Position numbers and translations under genes: made by a program. The notes beneath the pieces were generated by a model. The model had not been told where the DNA came from. It saw only the letters and a list, made by a program, of their open reading frames with translations, and ran no database searches. From the NCBI RefSeq assembly GCF_003628505.1, contig NZ_RBZP01000017.1, positions 1-64,000 of the forward strand: a stretch of DNA of 64,000 nt, read 5' to 3'. The stretch comes from Oceanobacillus halophilus. GTDB lineage: Bacteria > Bacillota > Bacilli > Bacillales > Amphibacillaceae. Each line of letters starts with the position of its first letter. Positions within the stretch are counted from its first letter, which is position 1. Of the stretch, positions 61,120 to 64,000 are shown one piece after another.

Positions 61120-62814
61120 ATGGCATACATCATCGGAATTATTTTGTTTGTTATTGTATTATTGATTATTGGACTTCTTCTTAGAAAAAGAATTTATGAT
61201 ACGGTTGATCGATTGGAAAATTGGAAGTTAGATATCATGAGCAGAAATATAGCTGCTCAGCTTAGCAAAATTAAAAATTTGAATCTATCTGGTGAAACTC
61301 AGGATCGTTTTGAAACCTGGAAGGAACGCTGGGAACAAATAGTAACAAAAGAACTACCAGATATAGAAGAACATTTATTTGACGCAGAGGAAGCAGCAGA
61401 CCGTTTCCGTGTTTCCAAAGCGAAAAAAGTTTTAGCAAATACAGAGAATATTCTTGAATCGATTGAAAAAGACATAGAAGAAATGTTAGTCGGGCTTGAT
61501 GAACTTCTTGAATCAGAAGAGATGAGCAGGAAAGAAGTAGAAGAATTGGAACCTGGTATTAAGGAATTAAGAAAGAAACTTTCTAAAAATCGATATCAGT
61601 ATGGGAAAGCTGAATTACATTTTGATGTTGAGATTGATCATTTAGAAGAGGCATTTGTAAACTATCACGAATTAGTAGAAAATGGAAACTATTTTGAAGC
61701 AAGAGAACTAGTTATTAAAATTAAACATGATAAAGAAGAATTGGAAGATTTAATTGAGAAGTTTCCGTCACTCTTTAAAAAGTGTAAACATGACATTCCA
61801 ACACAGTTGTCTAACCTAGCAGCTGGTATAAAAGAAATGAAGGAACAAGGTTTTCGAGTTGAACACTTAGGATTTGAAAAAGAAATTCATACATATCAGG
61901 GTAAGCTGTTGGATTTAATGCAACAACTTGAAAAAGGGGAAACAATGGAAACGAAACAATTCCTCGATGAAGTAGAAGAACGAATTAATGAAATGTATCA
62001 TTTGTTGGAGAAAGAAGCTGTTGCTAAAAACTATTTGGAATCAAAAGTACCAAGTTTCCAACACTCACTTGAAAATATGAGTGAAAAATTCCGTCTGACG
62101 CAATCAGATGTAGAAGAACTGAAAAAGGCGTATTACTTTGAAGATAGTGATATGGAAAAATACTTAAAACTTGAAAAGTCCATATCCGTTTTGGAAGATA
62201 CATTAAATGATATTACTGCTGAAATGACTAATAAAGATGTTGGACATTCTGAGCTTCGGGAACAGTTGGAAGCAGGATATATAAAATTAGAAGAACTGGA
62301 TAAGAACCTTGATGAATTTAAAGAAACGATTAAAAATCTTCGAAAAGACGAATTAGATGCAAGAGATAAACTTGCAGAAATGCGCAGTCAGCTTTACAAT
62401 CTAAATAGAAAACTGAAGAAAAGCAATATCCCTGGAGTCCCAAATTTTATTTGGAATAGTATTGAAACGACGACAAATAAAAATAGTCAGGTTATTGCAG
62501 CCTTAGAGAAAACACCATTAGATATGGTTGCAGTTCAGGAAGCATTATTGGCATCGAGAGAAGCATTAGATTCAACCGTACAACAAACTGATCTTATGCT
62601 TGAACAAGCTTATTTAACCGAACAGGTTATTCAATATGCCAATAGATATCGAAGTAAATATCCGATATTAGCTGCTAAATTAGCTGAATCAGAACGTCTA
62701 TTTAGATCGTATGAATACGAATTAGCATTGGAAACTGCAGCAAAAGCAATTGAAGAAATAGAACCAGGTGCACTCAAGAAAATTGAAGATACACAGGCTG
62801 TAATCCATAGTTAA
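61120..62814 (+). CDS. ezrA: EzrA, negative regulator of FtsZ ring formation
   Basis: A 564-residue bitopic protein: one N-terminal membrane helix (IIGIILFVIVLLIIGLLL) and a long cytoplasmic region of coiled coils in spectrin-like repeats (about 25-560). ERWEQIV-type start, LFDAEEAADRFRVSKAKKVL near 85-104 and YRSKYPILAAKLAESERLF near the end fit EzrA. It binds FtsZ, prevents extra Z rings at the poles and helps move PBP1. ATG 61120 follows GGGAGG; the earlier TTG is unlikely. Confidence 0.95.
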   Translation: MAYIIGIILFVIVLLIIGLLLRKRIYDTVDRLENWKLDIMSRNIAAQLSKIKNLNLSGETQDRFETWKERWEQIVTKELPDIEEHLFDAEEAADRFRVSKAKKVLANTENILESIEKDIEEMLVGLDELLESEEMSRKEVEELEPGIKELRKKLSKNRYQYGKAELHFDVEIDHLEEAFVNYHELVENGNYFEARELVIKIKHDKEELEDLIEKFPSLFKKCKHDIPTQLSNLAAGIKEMKEQGFRVEHLGFEKEIHTYQGKLLDLMQQLEKGETMETKQFLDEVEERINEMYHLLEKEAVAKNYLESKVPSFQHSLENMSEKFRLTQSDVEELKKAYYFEDSDMEKYLKLEKSISVLEDTLNDITAEMTNKDVGHSELREQLEAGYIKLEELDKNLDEFKETIKNLRKDELDARDKLAEMRSQLYNLNRKLKKSNIPGVPNFIWNSIETTTNKNSQVIAALEKTPLDMVAVQEALLASREALDSTVQQTDLMLEQAYLTEQVIQYANRYRSKYPILAAKLAESERLFRSYEYELALETAAKAIEEIEPGALKKIEDTQAVIHS

Positions 62815-62818
62815 TGAT

Positions 62819-62876
62819 AAGGGCTAACGTTAAGTCTAGGGGAAACTCCTTTACTTGACAGTTAGCTCTTCCTTTT
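62819..62876 (+). terminator. Terminator after ezrA
   Basis: AAGGGCTAAC-type arm pairs with GTTAGCTCTT across an inner second arm TAAGT / ACTTG, followed by CCTTTTT. Imperfect but well placed. Confidence 0.65.
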
Positions 62877-63237
62877 TGTAAGGATAATAGAATGTTGTCT
62901 TAAGAAAGGCTCTTTTCGTATACTTTGTTGCATTTTTAATGTTGTAGTTGATAGAAATTCCCGATATATTTAATTCAGAATAGTTCTCTGCTATACAGCC
63001 GCTACGGAAAGCGACTGCCTGGAGCGGAAATCAACAAAGCACTAAATTAGATACTTATTCATAATTAAAGAAATTAGCTGTCTATTTAAAATATGAAACA
63101 AACAAAGTGATATTACAAAAATTAACAATTCTTTAGAAAAGGGCCCAACAAAAAGGTAAAATAAGCGAAAACGGGTAGAATGATTTAGATTATAAATCGT
63201 TTTCTTTTAAATTGCTTTAAATAAGGAGTTTTTATAA
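62877..63237. other. Gap before the cysteine desulfurase, with a repeat remnant
   Basis: GCCGCTACGGAAAGCGACTG then CCTGGAGCGGAAATCAAC (62998-63035) is a short remnant of the GC-rich Bacillaceae repeat. The remaining AT-rich DNA probably holds the promoter of the next gene. No gene seen. Confidence 0.55.
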
Positions 63238-64000
63238 ATGATATATTTAGACAACAGTGCCACAACTAAACCAGATCCATCTGTATTAGAAAGCTTTAAC
63301 CAAGTATCTAATCAGTTCTTTGCTAATCCATCGTCTATTCATCAATTTGGTGGTACAGCTGAGAAGTTGCTCGTTACAGCAAAGAATCAAGCTGCAGATT
63401 TGTTAAAAGTGGACAAGGACGAAATAATTTTTACTTCAGGTGGAACAGAAGGCAATAATCTCGCTGTTAAGGGAATTGCGCTTGAACATCAAAATAGAGG
63501 GAAACATATTATTACCTCAGAAATCGAACACCCATCCATTTATGAAGCATGCAAAAGTTTAGAAAAATTGGGATTTGAAATTACCTATTTACCTGTAAAT
63601 GAGATTGGGGTAGTATCAGTTAATGATGTGAAAAATGCGATTAGAGAGGATACTATTTTGATTAGTATTATGCACGTAAATAATGAAATTGGTACCATTC
63701 AGCCTGTGGAGGAAATTGCAGCAATAGCCAAAAATCATCCAAAACTCTTCTTTCATGTAGATGATGTGCAAGGACTTGGAAAAGTCTCCTTAGAGCTAAT
63801 GAACAGTGGAATTGATCTATGTACGTATTCTGGCCATAAAATTCATGGTCTAAAAGGAACTGGCATGTTGTATGTCAATAATCGAACGAAGTTATTTCCA
63901 CTGTTCCATGGTGGCAGTCAGGAGTCTTCATTGAGATCTGGTACCGAAAATTTGGCTGGAATTGTATCGATGGTTAAAGCACTTCGTTTAATAAAAGAAA
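63238..64000 (+). CDS. nifZ: Cysteine desulfurase NifS/IscS-like (NifZ), 5' part
   Basis: The first 254 codons of a class V PLP-dependent cysteine desulfurase; the window ends inside it. MIYLDNSATTKPDPSVLES opens the protein, FTSGGTEGNNLAVKG near 66-80, EIEHPSIYEACK near 98, MHVNNEIGTIQPV near 145, and the PLP lysine is in YSGHKIHGLKGTGMLY near 200. Where NifS-type enzymes commonly read HVDAVQ, this one has HVDDVQ. The active-site cysteine loop lies beyond the edge. The place after ezrA fits B. subtilis NifZ, the sulfur donor for ThiI and tRNA 4-thiouridine. AAGGAG site. Confidence 0.9.
   Translation, partial: MIYLDNSATTKPDPSVLESFNQVSNQFFANPSSIHQFGGTAEKLLVTAKNQAADLLKVDKDEIIFTSGGTEGNNLAVKGIALEHQNRGKHIITSEIEHPSIYEACKSLEKLGFEITYLPVNEIGVVSVNDVKNAIREDTILISIMHVNNEIGTIQPVEEIAAIAKNHPKLFFHVDDVQGLGKVSLELMNSGIDLCTYSGHKIHGLKGTGMLYVNNRTKLFPLFHGGSQESSLRSGTENLAGIVSMVKALRLIKE

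Noticed and set aside
1-64000. CRISPR array, prophage or complete insertion sequence
   Set aside because: No regularly spaced repeats, phage structural genes or transposase genes were found on either strand.

Overview
This 64-kb window is low-GC chromosomal DNA of a Bacillaceae bacterium. The backbone gene order from about 30 kb onward (ytnP, ytzB, ytoP, ytoQ, ytpP-ytpQ-ytpR, sftA, murC, ytxG-ytxH, aroA-ccpA, motP-motS, acuC-acuB-acuA, tyrS, rpsD, dgcP, ytsP, yttP, ezrA, nifZ) follows the Bacillus subtilis order. The accessory content (an ectoine-hydrolase-type cluster, two proline symporters, a Na+ flagellar stator) points to a salt-adapted relative such as Oceanobacillus. The genus is inference from content, not from a search.

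Layout. 1-0.55 kb is the distal end of an rRNA operon: 23S tail, tRNA-Glu, tRNA-Asp, 5S, terminator, with the tRNAs placed between 23S and 5S. 0.7-13.5 kb is a catabolic region: alanine dehydrogenase and a class III aminotransferase (leftward), an M24-fold ectoine hydrolase (DoeA/EutD type), a D-2-hydroxyacid dehydrogenase (leftward), then a GntR/FCD regulator followed by an aldehyde dehydrogenase, a RidA protein, an M20 amidohydrolase, a D-amino acid aminotransferase, an alanine racemase and a tartrate/D-malate-type dehydrogenase. Three copies of a 15-bp inverted-repeat motif lie just downstream of the -10 elements of three promoters here and probably mark one regulon. The most economical reading is a Gram-positive ectoine (perhaps hydroxyectoine) degradation system in which an M20 deacylase replaces the usual DoeB/EutE deacetylase.

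13.6-21.9 kb holds a CHRD protein and a proline-catabolism cluster: a RocR-like sigma-54 activator faces rocA, whose start is preceded by a sigma-54 -24/-12 promoter; putB and two tandem proline symporter genes follow. 20.2-23.4 kb carries four of five copies of a 30-bp dispersed repeat, one in nearly every gap between genes. 21.9-31.4 kb is miscellaneous: a methyltransferase, a YbaK deacylase, a HesB-like protein, a solute symporter with a small membrane partner, a 47-residue stress-type protein, a PhoD-like phosphatase, a MerR-like coiled-coil protein, a ring-cleaving dioxygenase and the YtnP lactonase.

From 31.5 kb the conserved backbone covers peptidase and thioredoxin-like proteins, DNA translocation at the septum (SftA), cell wall synthesis (MurC, a class A PBP), aromatic amino acid synthesis, carbon control (CcpA, with a likely cre site before acuA), motility stators, acetyl-CoA synthetase control, TyrS behind a tyrosine T-box, S4 with its long leader, diguanylate cyclase DgcP, methionine sulfoxide reductase, EzrA and the start of a cysteine desulfurase cut by the window edge. 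The acsA gene usually beside acuA is absent here; a large penicillin-binding protein occupies its place. No prophage, CRISPR array or complete insertion sequence was seen.
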